In this document: piece after piece, positions 23,947-32,363 of the stretch
Numbering within the stretch: position 1 is the stretch's first letter
Layout of the letters: each line of letters starts with the position of its first letter
Assembly (NCBI RefSeq): GCF_001741865.1
Contig: NZ_CP017147.1
Location: forward strand, 4,331,001-4,395,000
Reading direction: 5' to 3'
Origin: Bosea vaviloviae
GTDB lineage: Bacteria > Pseudomonadota > Alphaproteobacteria > Rhizobiales > Beijerinckiaceae
Length of the DNA stretch: 64,000 bases
Program-made: the position numbers and the translations under genes
Notes under the pieces: generated by a model
What the model was told of the DNA's origin: nothing
The model's database searches: none
The model's input: the letters and a program-made list of their open reading frames with translations, nothing else

Positions 23947-26666
23947 TGACCACGGACGAGACCCGATTCCGGGAACAGGGACGCCCTGATCCCGACGCCC
24001 TTCTGGCCCAGGCCGGCCGCGGTAAACGCGGCCGGCTGAAGATATTTCTCGGCATGGCGCCGGGCGTCGGCAAGACCTACGAGATGCTCACCCAGGGCAA
24101 GCGCGCGCAAGCGGAGCATGGCGAGGTGCTGGTCGGCCTCGTCGAGACGCATGGCCGCCGCGAGACCGAAGCGCTGCTCGACGGGCTGGAGGTGATGGCG
24201 CGTCGGCCGATCGAGCATAATGGCCGGATGCTGATGGAGTTCGACCTCGATGCGGCGCTGGCCTGCAAGCCGCGCCTGCTGCTGGTCGATGAATACGCGC
24301 ATTCCAATGCGCCGGGCAGCCGCCACCCCAAGCGCTGGCAGGATGTGCAGGAGCTCCTCGACGCCGGGATCGACATCTGGACGACGCTGAACGTCCAGCA
24401 TCTCGAGAGCCTGGTCGACGTGATCTGGAAGATCACCGGCGTGCGCCAGCGCGAAACCGTGCCCGACAGTGTCCTGAGCAGCGCCGACGAGATCGAACTG
24501 ATCGACATCACGCCGAGCGAGCTGCGCCAGCGCATGGCCGAGGGCAAGGTCTACCTCCCCGAGACGGCGCGGCTCGCCGCCGACCATTTCTTCAAGCCGG
24601 AGAACCTGACCGCGCTGCGCGAGCTTGCCTTGCGCCGCGCCGCACAGACGGTCGACGACCATCTGAACCAGGCGATGAAACGCGCCGGCGTCGAAGGCCC
24701 CTGGGCTGCCGGCGAACGCATCCTGGTGCTGATCGGGCCAGACGCGATGGCGTCCTCGCTCGTGCGCGCCGGCCGGCGCCTTTCCGACATGATGATGGAC
24801 GCGCCCTGGACGGTCGCCCATGTCGAGCGGCCCAACCGTTCGGACGCCGATCCGGCACGCGGTCAGAGGCTGGCGGAAGCGCTCAAGCTCGCCGAACAGC
24901 TTGGCGCCGCCAATGTCGTGCTGACGAGCGACGATCTCGTCGCCAGCGTGCTGGAATATGCGCGCCGCAACAACGTCACCCAGATCGTCGTCGGAAAATC
25001 GCATCGCAGGGGTTGGCGCGCCTGGTTCCATCGCTCGCTCGCCCCTGCCCTGCTGGAGGCGCAAAACGGTGCGGCGCTTCACATCATCACCGATATCGCC
25101 TCCGTACCGGCCGGCCCGCCCCCGACTGCGCCGACGCGCGATCTCTCCTGGCGCGGCCATATCGGCGCGGCGGTCATGGTCGCCGCGGCAGTCGTCGTCG
25201 CGACATTGGTCGATCGCCAGGCGGAGAACGCCAACCTCGCCATGCTGTTTCTCGTCAGCGTGCTGGGAGCGGGCGTCGCCTTCGGCCTTTGGCCGTCGCT
25301 GACCGCGGCAGGGCTCGCTGCCCTCGCCTACAACTTCTTCTTCCTCGAGCCGCGCCTGTCGATGTGGATCGGCAATCCCGCGGATGTGCTGACCTTCGCC
25401 GTGTTCTTCGTCGCGGCCGTCGCCACCGGCGGCCTGACCGGGCGCATCCGCGACCAGGCCAAGGCGACGGCGCGGCGCGCCTCGGCGATCACGGCGCTGC
25501 TGGCGGCAAGCCGCAGGCTTTCGGGCGCAGCGCGCCGGGAGGACGCCGCGACCGTGCTGGCCGAGCAGCTTTCGGCGGCAACGGCCGGGAAGGTCATCGT
25601 CCTGCTGCCGCAAGGAGACGAGATCGCGCCCAGCGCCGGTGCGCCCTCGCTGGAGCCGTTGACTACCGCCGACATGACGGCCGCGCGCTGGAGCTGGAAC
25701 CGGGGCGAGCCCGCCGGAGCCGGCACCGGCACGCTGCCCAATGTCGCCTGGACCTTCCGGCCCTTGCAGGGCGTGCGGGCGCGCACGGGCGTGGTCGGGT
25801 TCGAGCCCAAGGCCCTGCTGGGTGCGGAGAATGAGCGTTTTGCCATGGCGCTGCTCGACCAGGGCGCGATTGCGCTGGAGCGGGTGGAGCTCGCCGCAGC
25901 CGCCGTCGATGCCGAGGCGCTGCGCCGGACGGACCGATTGCGCTCGGCGCTATTGAACTCGGTCAGCCATGATCTGCGCACACCGCTCGCCACCGTGCTC
26001 GGCTCGGTGACGACGCTGATCGATTTCGGCAAGAGCGTCGAGCCGGCCGTGGCCGACGATCTGCTTTTGTCGATTCGCGAGGAGGCCGAGCGCCTCAACC
26101 GCTATGTCGGCGACCTGCTCGACATGACGCGGCTGGAGGGCGGCGCGCTGGTGACACGCCGCGACTGGACCGATGTCCGCGACGTGATCTCGGCCGCGAT
26201 CGCGCGGGTCTCGCGGCGGCTGGAGAACCGCCGCATCCAGCGCGATTTTCCAGCCGAACTTTCGGCCGTGCCAGCCGACCCGTCCTTGCTCGAACAGGCC
26301 CTGGTCAACATCCTGGAGAACGCGATCGCCTATAGCGAGAACGGTTCGCTGATCGAAACCGCTGCCTATGAGGACCGGGGCAATGTCGTGATCTCGATCG
26401 AGGACGAAGGTCGCGGCATCCCGACTGCCGAGCTCGAACGCGTCTTCGAGAAGTTCCGGCGCATGGAAGAAGCGACTGATCGCGGCGGCGAGCGCGGCAA
26501 GGGGGCAGGCCTCGGCCTTGCCATCTCCAAGGGCTTTGTCGAGGCGATGGGCGGGCGCATCGCAGCCGCGAGCCCGATCCAGGACCGGCCCGACGGTTCC
26601 AAGGGCGGCACCCGCATATTGATCAGCCTGCGCAAGGACGGCGCGGCGCCGGAGGTTCTGTCATGA
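23946..26666 (+). CDS. kdpD: Osmosensitive K+ channel sensor histidine kinase KdpD
   Basis: 906 aa, full length. N-terminal KdpD domain with Walker A-like GMAPGVGKT near residues 35-43 and 'VDEYAHSNAPGSRHPKRW'; a USP-like domain (about 250-380); four closely spaced membrane helices (about 400-500); a GAF-like stretch; then HisKA with 'VSHDLRTPL' (His near 674) and HATPase_c with N, G1 ('DEGRGIP') and G2 ('GKGAGLGLAI') boxes. It senses low K+ and phosphorylates KdpE. It overlaps kdpC by 1 nt and kdpE by 4 nt. Confidence 0.96.
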   Translation: MTTDETRFREQGRPDPDALLAQAGRGKRGRLKIFLGMAPGVGKTYEMLTQGKRAQAEHGEVLVGLVETHGRRETEALLDGLEVMARRPIEHNGRMLMEFDLDAALACKPRLLLVDEYAHSNAPGSRHPKRWQDVQELLDAGIDIWTTLNVQHLESLVDVIWKITGVRQRETVPDSVLSSADEIELIDITPSELRQRMAEGKVYLPETARLAADHFFKPENLTALRELALRRAAQTVDDHLNQAMKRAGVEGPWAAGERILVLIGPDAMASSLVRAGRRLSDMMMDAPWTVAHVERPNRSDADPARGQRLAEALKLAEQLGAANVVLTSDDLVASVLEYARRNNVTQIVVGKSHRRGWRAWFHRSLAPALLEAQNGAALHIITDIASVPAGPPPTAPTRDLSWRGHIGAAVMVAAAVVVATLVDRQAENANLAMLFLVSVLGAGVAFGLWPSLTAAGLAALAYNFFFLEPRLSMWIGNPADVLTFAVFFVAAVATGGLTGRIRDQAKATARRASAITALLAASRRLSGAARREDAATVLAEQLSAATAGKVIVLLPQGDEIAPSAGAPSLEPLTTADMTAARWSWNRGEPAGAGTGTLPNVAWTFRPLQGVRARTGVVGFEPKALLGAENERFAMALLDQGAIALERVELAAAAVDAEALRRTDRLRSALLNSVSHDLRTPLATVLGSVTTLIDFGKSVEPAVADDLLLSIREEAERLNRYVGDLLDMTRLEGGALVTRRDWTDVRDVISAAIARVSRRLENRRIQRDFPAELSAVPADPSLLEQALVNILENAIAYSENGSLIETAAYEDRGNVVISIEDEGRGIPTAELERVFEKFRRMEEATDRGGERGKGAGLGLAISKGFVEAMGGRIAAASPIQDRPDGSKGGTRILISLRKDGAAPEVLS

Positions 26667-27358
26667 CTGCTTTCCGCCCCCGCATCCTTGTCATCGACGA
26701 CGAGCCGCAGATCCACCGCTTCCTCGGCCCCGCGCTCGATGCGGCGGGTTACGAGCATGTCCGCGCCGACGACGCCACGGCCGGCCTGCGCGAGATCGCG
26801 CGCAAACCGCCCGACGCCGTGGTGCTCGATCTCGGCCTGCCCGACATGGACGGCAAGGAGGCCCTGGCCAAGGCACGCGCCTTCTATGACGGGCCGGTGA
26901 TCATCCTCTCGGCCCGGGACCGCGAGACCGAGAAGATCGACGCGCTCGATGCCGGCGCCGATGACTATGTCGAAAAGCCCTTCGGCGTCGGGGAATTGCT
27001 GGCGCGCCTGCGCGTTGCGCTGCGCCACCGCATCGAGCGGCAAGGCGCGGAGGCGACGATCCGCTCAGGCGATGTCGAGATCGACCTCGTCAACCGCCGC
27101 ATCAGCCGCGCCGGGGTGCATGTCAAACTCTCACCGAAGGAATACGACCTGCTCGCCAGCCTGGCCGGCGGAAACGGCCGCGTGCTGACGCATCGCCAGA
27201 TCCTGACCGCGGTCTGGGGGCCGGCGCATGAGCATGACGTGCAGTATCTGCGCGTCTTCGTCGGGCAGTTGCGCCAGAAGCTCGAGGATGACCCTGCGGC
27301 GCCGAAGCTGATCGAGACCGAACCCGGCGTGGGCTATCGGCTGGGCGGATTGGTCTGA
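26663..27358 (+). CDS. kdpE: KDP operon response regulator KdpE
   Basis: 231 aa OmpR-family regulator. Receiver domain with the acidic pair 'IDDEPQ', phospho-acceptor Asp in 'VVLDLGLPDMDG' (near residue 56), Thr/Ser switch in 'VIILSARD' and Lys in 'YVEKPF'. The C-terminal winged helix has 'LSPKEYDLLASLAGGNGRVLTHRQIL' and 'VQYLRVFVGQLRQKLE'. It activates kdpFABC when phosphorylated by KdpD. Translationally coupled to kdpD. Confidence 0.96.
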   Translation: MTAFRPRILVIDDEPQIHRFLGPALDAAGYEHVRADDATAGLREIARKPPDAVVLDLGLPDMDGKEALAKARAFYDGPVIILSARDRETEKIDALDAGADDYVEKPFGVGELLARLRVALRHRIERQGAEATIRSGDVEIDLVNRRISRAGVHVKLSPKEYDLLASLAGGNGRVLTHRQILTAVWGPAHEHDVQYLRVFVGQLRQKLEDDPAAPKLIETEPGVGYRLGGLV

Positions 27359-27549
27359 CGCAGCCGTTGTCGCCTCTCCTCCTGTGGAGGAAAATCCACT
27401 CGATGCGCGCCATGCCCGATGAGTTGGAAAGAGAAATCTCCTCCTTTTGATCGGGAATAAGAAAAAACACGCTACCTTGCGTGAATTGAACCGATCGCCG
27501 CTCTGGCTTATTTGAAACGTTCGGAAGAACGAACGGGGCAAGCGGCGCA
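27359..27549. promoter_or_regulatory. Promoter region of the sulfite-reduction cluster
   Basis: An AT-richer stretch (27430-27530) precedes the ferredoxin gene. It contains 'ggcttatttg' (27505-27514) and an inverted repeat cgttc-ggaa-gaacg (27519-27532). The same 10-mer recurs at 32119-32128, and 'agaacgaa' recurs near 32305, both upstream of the sulfate-binding-protein gene. These may be shared operator elements of a sulfur regulator such as CysB, which is inferred. Confidence 0.35.
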
Positions 27550-27864
27550 GTGGCCATTCTGAATGTGATCGACCGCGACGGTCGCGCCCATGAACTCGAA
27601 GCCGTTGAAGGCTGGCGGGTGATGGAGATCCTGCGCGACTACAAGGTCGGGATCGAGGGCGTCTGCGGCGGTTCCTGCGATTGCGCCACCTGCCATGTCG
27701 TCGTCGCGCCCGACTGGGCCAAGCGCCTGCCGGAGCCGCGCGAGGATGAGATCGACGCGCTCGATACCCTGCCATTGATCGAGGCGACCTCGCGCCTCTC
27801 CTGCCAGATCATCTGGTCCGACGATCTCGACGGTCTGACGCTCACTTTGGCGGAGGCTGCGTGA
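27550..27864 (+). CDS. [2Fe-2S] ferredoxin (adrenodoxin-like)
   Basis: 104 aa from a GTG start. Cluster ligands C39-x5-C45-x2-C48 in 'GVCGGSCDCATCHV' and C85 in 'RLSCQI' match the vertebrate/Pseudomonas-type 2Fe-2S ferredoxins; C43 is extra, as in many bacterial members. Its stop overlaps the DUF2849 gene and it heads the sulfite reductase cluster. A role as electron donor to CysI is therefore attractive, since no CysJ flavoprotein is present in the window. Confidence 0.88.
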   Translation: MAILNVIDRDGRAHELEAVEGWRVMEILRDYKVGIEGVCGGSCDCATCHVVVAPDWAKRLPEPREDEIDALDTLPLIEATSRLSCQIIWSDDLDGLTLTLAEAA

Positions 27865-28220
27865 TGGCTGCCGCCCCCAAGCGCGTTCCCTTGCCGGCGA
27901 TCCTGCTCGCCAACGATCTGCTCGACGGCGATGTCGTCTTCGCTGTCACCGATGCCAACGGACAACTCGCCTGGACGCGCGATCCGGCGCTGGCGCTGGT
28001 CGCCTCGGACGACCCCGCCGCAGAGAGCCTCGAGGCTTTCGCCGCGGCCGAGCTCGCGGGCAATCGCGTGGTCGATGCCTATCTCGTCGATGTCGCCATG
28101 GAGACCGGCCAGCCGGTTCCGCGGCATTTCCGCGAGAGGTTCAAAACGCTGGGGCCCAGCAACCGTCCCGATCTCGGCAAGCAGGCCGGGGACGGGATCT
28201 CTGCCGGGCAGAGGGTCTGA
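27864..28220 (+). CDS. DUF2849 protein of the sulfite reductase cluster
   Basis: 118 aa, cytoplasmic. 'PAILLANDLLDGDVVFAV' and 'VVDAYLVDVAMETGQPVPRHFRERFKTLGPSNRPDLGK' are family-typical. DUF2849 proteins are almost always encoded directly upstream of cysI in Rhizobiales; the function is not known and may be in siroheme-enzyme maturation or regulation. The ATG at 27864 overlaps the ferredoxin stop by one base (TGATG), and cysI begins 3 bases after its stop. Confidence 0.8.
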   Translation: MAAAPKRVPLPAILLANDLLDGDVVFAVTDANGQLAWTRDPALALVASDDPAAESLEAFAAAELAGNRVVDAYLVDVAMETGQPVPRHFRERFKTLGPSNRPDLGKQAGDGISAGQRV

Positions 28221-28223
28221 CCG

Positions 28224-29894
28224 ATGTACCGCTATGATGAATTCGACGAGCGTTTTGTCCGCGAGCGGGTCGCCCAGTTCCGCGACCAGGTGGCGCGCCG
28301 CCTCGACGGCTCGATCACCGAGGACGAGTTCAAGCCGCTGCGGCTCAAGAACGGCGTCTATCTGCAGCTCCACGCCTATATGCTGCGCATCGCCATCCCC
28401 TATGGCACGCTGTCGTCGAAGCAGCTGCGCCAGCTTGCGCTGATCGGCGAACGCTACGACCGCGGCTACGGCCATTTCACCACGCGCCAGAACCTGCAGT
28501 TCAACTGGCCGAAGCTGCGCGACGTGCCCGAAATCCTGGATCTGCTCGCCGATGTCGAGATGCATTGCATCCAGACCTCCGGCAACTGCATCCGTAACGT
28601 CACGGCCGACCATTTCGCCGGCGTGGCGCAGGACGAGATCGAGGATCCGCGCCCGACCGCCGAATTGATCCGGCAATGGTCGTCGCTGCATCCGGAATTC
28701 GACTACCTGCCGCGCAAGTTCAAGATCGCGGTGACCGGCGCCGAGCATGACCGCGCCGTGATCAAGGCGCACGATATCGGCCTGCGCCTGCGCCGCCATC
28801 CCGACACCCATGAAGTCAGCTACGAGGTCAGCGTCGGCGGCGGCCTCGGTCGCACCCCGATGATCGGCAAGGTCGTGCGCGACTACCTGCCCAAGAATGA
28901 CCTGCTCGCCTTCCTCGAGGCGATCATGCGGGTCTATAATCTCGAAGGCCGGCGCGACAACAAATACAAGGCGCGGGTCAAGATCCTCGTCCATGAGATC
29001 GGTGTCGAAGAATTCCGCCGTCGCGTCGAGGAGGAGTTCGCCCGGCTCGATGGCCCGTCAGTGAACGCCGATCCGGCCGAGGTCGCGCGCATCGCCGACT
29101 ATTTCAAGACGCCCGATTATGAGGTCCTGCCGGCGACGAGCCGGGTGCTGGAGGCGACGAAGGCCGCCAACCCGGCTTTCGCGCGCTGGATCGAGGTCAA
29201 TACGATCCCGCACAAGGCGCCGGGCTATGCGGCGCTGACGATCTCGCTGAAACCCGTCGGCGAGGCGCCGGGCGATGCGACCTCCGACCAGATGCGGCTC
29301 GTCGCCGATCTTGCCGAGCAGTATTCGCAAGCCGAAATCCGCGTGACCCATGCGCAGAACCTCGTGCTGCCCTATGTCCGCCAGCGCGACCTCTTCGCGA
29401 TCTGGCAGAGGCTCGGCGAAGCGGGGCTCGCAAGCGCCAATATCGGCCTGATCACCGACATCATTTCCTGCCCCGGGCTCGATTACTGCGCGCTGGCGAC
29501 GGCGCGTTCGATCCCGATCGCACAGGCGATCCAGCATCGTTTCGCCGACGACAATCGCCAGAAGGCGATCGGCGAGCTCAACATCAAGATTTCGGGCTGC
29601 ATCAACGCCTGCGGCCACCACCATGTCGGCCATATCGGCATTCTTGGCCTGGAGAAGCGCGGGATCGAATCCTATCAGATCACGCTTGGCGGCGACGCGA
29701 CCGAGAACGCCGCGATCGGCGAGATCCTGGGGCCAGGCCTCGCGGCGGAGGATGTTCCCGACGCAATCGAGCGGATCGTGAACGTCTATCTCTCCGAGCG
29801 GGCCGAGGGCGAGAGCTTCATCGAGAACGTCCGTCGCATCGGCCTTGCCCCGTTCAAGGCCGCCTTCCAGGAGGTCGCCCATGCCGTTGCTTGA
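28224..29894 (+). CDS. cysI: Sulfite reductase hemoprotein (nitrite/sulfite reductase family)
   Basis: 556 aa siroheme/[4Fe-4S] enzyme reducing sulfite to sulfide in cysteine synthesis. Two ferredoxin-like half domains flank the siroheme-binding sections ('GYGHFTTRQNLQFNW', 'QTSGNCIRNVTADHFAG'). The cluster ligands are C416-x5-C422 ('CPGLDYC') and C459-x3-C463 ('GCINACGHH'). The single-chain, CysJ-less organisation fits a ferredoxin-dependent type. It overlaps the DUF934 gene by 14 nt. Because the family also holds nitrite reductases, the sulfur role rests on the neighbours (cysG, sulfate transporter). Confidence 0.93.
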   Translation: MYRYDEFDERFVRERVAQFRDQVARRLDGSITEDEFKPLRLKNGVYLQLHAYMLRIAIPYGTLSSKQLRQLALIGERYDRGYGHFTTRQNLQFNWPKLRDVPEILDLLADVEMHCIQTSGNCIRNVTADHFAGVAQDEIEDPRPTAELIRQWSSLHPEFDYLPRKFKIAVTGAEHDRAVIKAHDIGLRLRRHPDTHEVSYEVSVGGGLGRTPMIGKVVRDYLPKNDLLAFLEAIMRVYNLEGRRDNKYKARVKILVHEIGVEEFRRRVEEEFARLDGPSVNADPAEVARIADYFKTPDYEVLPATSRVLEATKAANPAFARWIEVNTIPHKAPGYAALTISLKPVGEAPGDATSDQMRLVADLAEQYSQAEIRVTHAQNLVLPYVRQRDLFAIWQRLGEAGLASANIGLITDIISCPGLDYCALATARSIPIAQAIQHRFADDNRQKAIGELNIKISGCINACGHHHVGHIGILGLEKRGIESYQITLGGDATENAAIGEILGPGLAAEDVPDAIERIVNVYLSERAEGESFIENVRRIGLAPFKAAFQEVAHAVA

Positions 29895-30402
29895 TCGGAA
29901 CGGCACCAAAATCGACGCCTGGACGCGCAGCGAAGGCTCAGGGGTCGACAACCTCTCGCAGGCCCTGGTGCCGTGGGAAGCGCTGACCGAGGCGCTTCAG
30001 CAGAAGACGCGCGACCAGCGCATCGGCGTCGTGATCCCCAATAATATCCGCATCGCCGAGCTCAAGCTGGTGCTGCGCCAGCTCTCGCTGATCGCTGTCA
30101 GCTTCCCGGCCTATTCGGACGGGCGCGGCTTCAGCCTCGCCAAGCTGATCCGCAATCACGGCTTCACCGGAACCTTGCGCGCCAGCGGCCCCCTGATCGC
30201 CGACCAGTTCGCCTATGCGCTGGCCTGCGGCTTCGACGAAATCGAACTGCCCGAGGCCAGCGCGGCACGTCAACCGGTCGAGCAATGGCTCAAGGCCGCG
30301 GGCCAGATCAGCCATGGCTATCAGCGCGGCTATGGCGACAGCCACAACATCCTCGACCAGCGTCGGACGGCCCGCGCCGCCGGCCGCCTCGCCGCATCTT
30401 AA
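29881..30402 (+). CDS. DUF934 protein (sulfite reductase-associated)
   Basis: 173 aa from the ATG at 29881, overlapping cysI by 14 nt. 'GVVIPNN..IAELKLVLRQLSLIAVSFPAYSDGRGFSLAKLIR' with 'FDEIELPE' is the DUF934 signature; members accompany cysI in many alpha- and betaproteobacteria, where they are annotated as oxidoreductase-associated. No catalytic motif is obvious. Probably an accessory or assembly factor. Confidence 0.82.
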   Translation: MPLLDRNGTKIDAWTRSEGSGVDNLSQALVPWEALTEALQQKTRDQRIGVVIPNNIRIAELKLVLRQLSLIAVSFPAYSDGRGFSLAKLIRNHGFTGTLRASGPLIADQFAYALACGFDEIELPEASAARQPVEQWLKAAGQISHGYQRGYGDSHNILDQRRTARAAGRLAAS

Positions 30403-30478
30403 CGCGATGGCGCCCCGCGCGGCCGATAGAGACAGCGCCGCCGGACCGGCGACATTACGCGGATTGAAGGAGGACAGC

Positions 30479-30646
30479 ATGGACAGCGAGATCGCCAATC
30501 TGCTTCCGAAGCAGCCCCATGAGCGCTGGTTCGATCTTTGCTTTCGCCTTATCATTGTGCTCTTGGCTGTCTTCTGGTTGCTGATGCCGCCAGCGGGGGG
30601 CGAGACACGCCCCACCGATGTCAGAGCCACCACAGCGACGCGATGA
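30479..30646 (+). CDS. Small single-pass membrane protein between DUF934 and cysG
   Basis: 55 aa starting after a strong GAAGGAGG ribosome-binding site. The hydrophilic N-terminus (MDSEIANLLPKQPHERWFDL) is followed by one membrane helix (about 22-40, 'FRLIIVLLAVFWLLMPPA') and a polar tail. The last codons overlap the cysG start (ATGA). The strong initiation site and coupling argue that it is made. No homologue is recognised by eye; a membrane anchor for the sulfite reductase/siroheme proteins is only a guess. Confidence 0.7.
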   Translation: MDSEIANLLPKQPHERWFDLCFRLIIVLLAVFWLLMPPAGGETRPTDVRATTATR

Positions 30647-32100
30647 GCGAAAGACAACCAGAGCCGACCACCGCGCGCCGCATCGACCGGCTGGCGACGC
30701 TGCCGCTCTTCCACAAGCTGGAGGGACGCAAGGTCGTGCTCGCCGGCGGCAGCGAGAGCGCGCTCTGGAAGGCCGAATTGATCGCGGCGGCTGGAGCCGA
30801 CCTCCGTGTTTTCGCCGGCGATGCGGCTGACCGCTTCACGGACTTCGCCAACGAGCCACCCGCCGGCCATGTGACCGTGGTCGCCCGGCATTGGCAGCCG
30901 GACGATCTGGCCGACGCGGCGCTTGCCATCGGCGATATCGAGGATCTCGCCGAGGCGCGCGCCTTCGCGGCAGCTGCGCGGCAGCTGGGCGTACCGGTCA
31001 ATGTCGTCGACAAGCCCGAATTCTGCGATTTCGCCTTCGGTTCGCTGGTCAACCGTTCGCCCTTGATCGTCGCGATCTCGACCGACGGCGCCGCGCCCGT
31101 CTTCGGGCAGGCGATTCGCGCCAAGATCGAAGGGTTGCTGCCGGCCGGGTTGAAGAGCTGGGCCCAGGCGGCCAAGGACTGGCGGCCCGCCGTGCAGGTG
31201 CGTGAGCTTCCTTTCGCGCTTCGCCGCGCCTTCTGGGAGCGCTTCACGGCGCGCGCCATCGCAGCTCCCGAACGAGACCCCGGCGAGATCGACAGGAGCG
31301 ACCTCTTCAGCGCGCTCGACCGACTTGAAAACGCCCATGACGGCACAGGCCGGGTGACCCTGGTCGGTGCCGGCCCGGGCGACCCGGAGCTCCTGACGCT
31401 GAAGGCCATCCGCGCACTGCAGAGCGCCGACATCATCTTGTATGACGACCTCGTCTCGTCTGGCGTGCTGGAATTCGCCCGCCGCGAAGCCAAGCGCATG
31501 CTGGTCGGCAAGACCGGCTATGGGCCGTCCGTCAAACAGAGTGACATCAACGCCCTGATCGTCGCACTGGCTGGTCAGGGCAAGCATGTCGTGCGCCTCA
31601 AGGGCGGCGACCCCGGCATCTTCGGCCGCGCCGGCGAGGAGATCGAGGCCTGTGCCGCCGCCAATATCCCGGTCGCGATCGTGCCCGGCATCTCGGCGGC
31701 GCAAGGGGCTGCGGCCTCGCTTGGCCTGTCGCTGACCCATCGCGACCATGCGCGCCGCCTGCAATTCGTCACCGGCCATGCCCGCAGCGGCGACCTGCCT
31801 GACGATCTCGACTGGCAGGCCATGGCCGATCCCTATGCGACGACGGTGATCTACATGGCCCGCGCCACGCTCGCAGGCTTCCGCGACCGCGCCGTGGCGG
31901 CCGGGCTCGATCCGCAGACACCGGCCGTTGCCGTGCTGGCGGCGACGCGGCCGGACGAAGTCCGGGTGGCCGCGACGATCGCGACATTGCCTGATATGCT
32001 CACCCAGTTGCCGGCCAAGGGGCCTGTGCTCGTCCTGGTGGGGCATGCGCTGGGGGCGGTAGCCGCCACCAGCGTATCGCAGGATTTGCGCCGGGCCTGA
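30643..32100 (+). CDS. cysG: Siroheme synthase (CysG-type bifunctional protein)
   Basis: 485 aa. The N-terminal half is the precorrin-2 dehydrogenase/ferrochelatase part (Met8/SirC-like: 'GRKVVLAGGSESALWKAELIAAAGADLRVF', 'VNVVDKPEFCDFAFGSLVNR...AISTDGAAPVFGQAIR'). The C-terminal half is uroporphyrinogen-III methyltransferase ('VTLVGAGPGDPELLTLKAIRAL', 'VRLKGGDPGIFGRAGEE', 'VPGISAAQGAAASLGLSLTHRD'). It makes the siroheme needed by CysI. It starts at an ATG overlapping the small ORF stop by 4 nt. The last gene of this operon. Confidence 0.95.
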   Translation: MSERQPEPTTARRIDRLATLPLFHKLEGRKVVLAGGSESALWKAELIAAAGADLRVFAGDAADRFTDFANEPPAGHVTVVARHWQPDDLADAALAIGDIEDLAEARAFAAAARQLGVPVNVVDKPEFCDFAFGSLVNRSPLIVAISTDGAAPVFGQAIRAKIEGLLPAGLKSWAQAAKDWRPAVQVRELPFALRRAFWERFTARAIAAPERDPGEIDRSDLFSALDRLENAHDGTGRVTLVGAGPGDPELLTLKAIRALQSADIILYDDLVSSGVLEFARREAKRMLVGKTGYGPSVKQSDINALIVALAGQGKHVVRLKGGDPGIFGRAGEEIEACAAANIPVAIVPGISAAQGAAASLGLSLTHRDHARRLQFVTGHARSGDLPDDLDWQAMADPYATTVIYMARATLAGFRDRAVAAGLDPQTPAVAVLAATRPDEVRVAATIATLPDMLTQLPAKGPVLVLVGHALGAVAATSVSQDLRRA

Positions 32101-32363
32101 ATTCGGCGCTGCCACAACGGCTTATTTGGATTTATGCCTGATCTGCCCGCAAATCTCGTTGCGCGGAAAATGCCTGACCAAAAATACGGTGGAACGCCTT
32201 CAAGGGAGACGCGTTTTCTCCCATAGGGTTCAAGTTTGGAACGGGCCTGCTGCAGCATGCCGTTGAGGCTGGTGCGAAAATTCAGTACGTTTCGTTTGTT
32301 ATTAAGAACGAATGCCGGCGGTTCCTAGCGAGCCTCCGGCATTGACCGCAACGGAGCCCTGAC
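32101..32363. promoter_or_regulatory. Leader of the sulfate transport operon
   Basis: A 263-bp gap with AT-rich patches. A hairpin with 8-bp arms aatgccgg (32311-32318) / ccggcatt (32336-32343) sits about 20 bases before the binding-protein start. 'ggcttatttg' (32119-32128) and 'agaacgaa' recur in the promoter of the ferredoxin-cysI operon. No known riboswitch fold was recognised. Confidence 0.35.

Noticed and set aside
29938..32115. 725-codon reverse-strand open frame opposite DUF934 and cysG
   Set aside because: Antisense shadow of high-GC genes; the forward proteins have clear catalytic motifs and coupled starts.
32101..32363. Possible riboswitch ahead of the sulfate transporter operon
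   Set aside because: One hairpin near the start codon is seen, but no multi-helix consensus of SAM-type or other known riboswitches.
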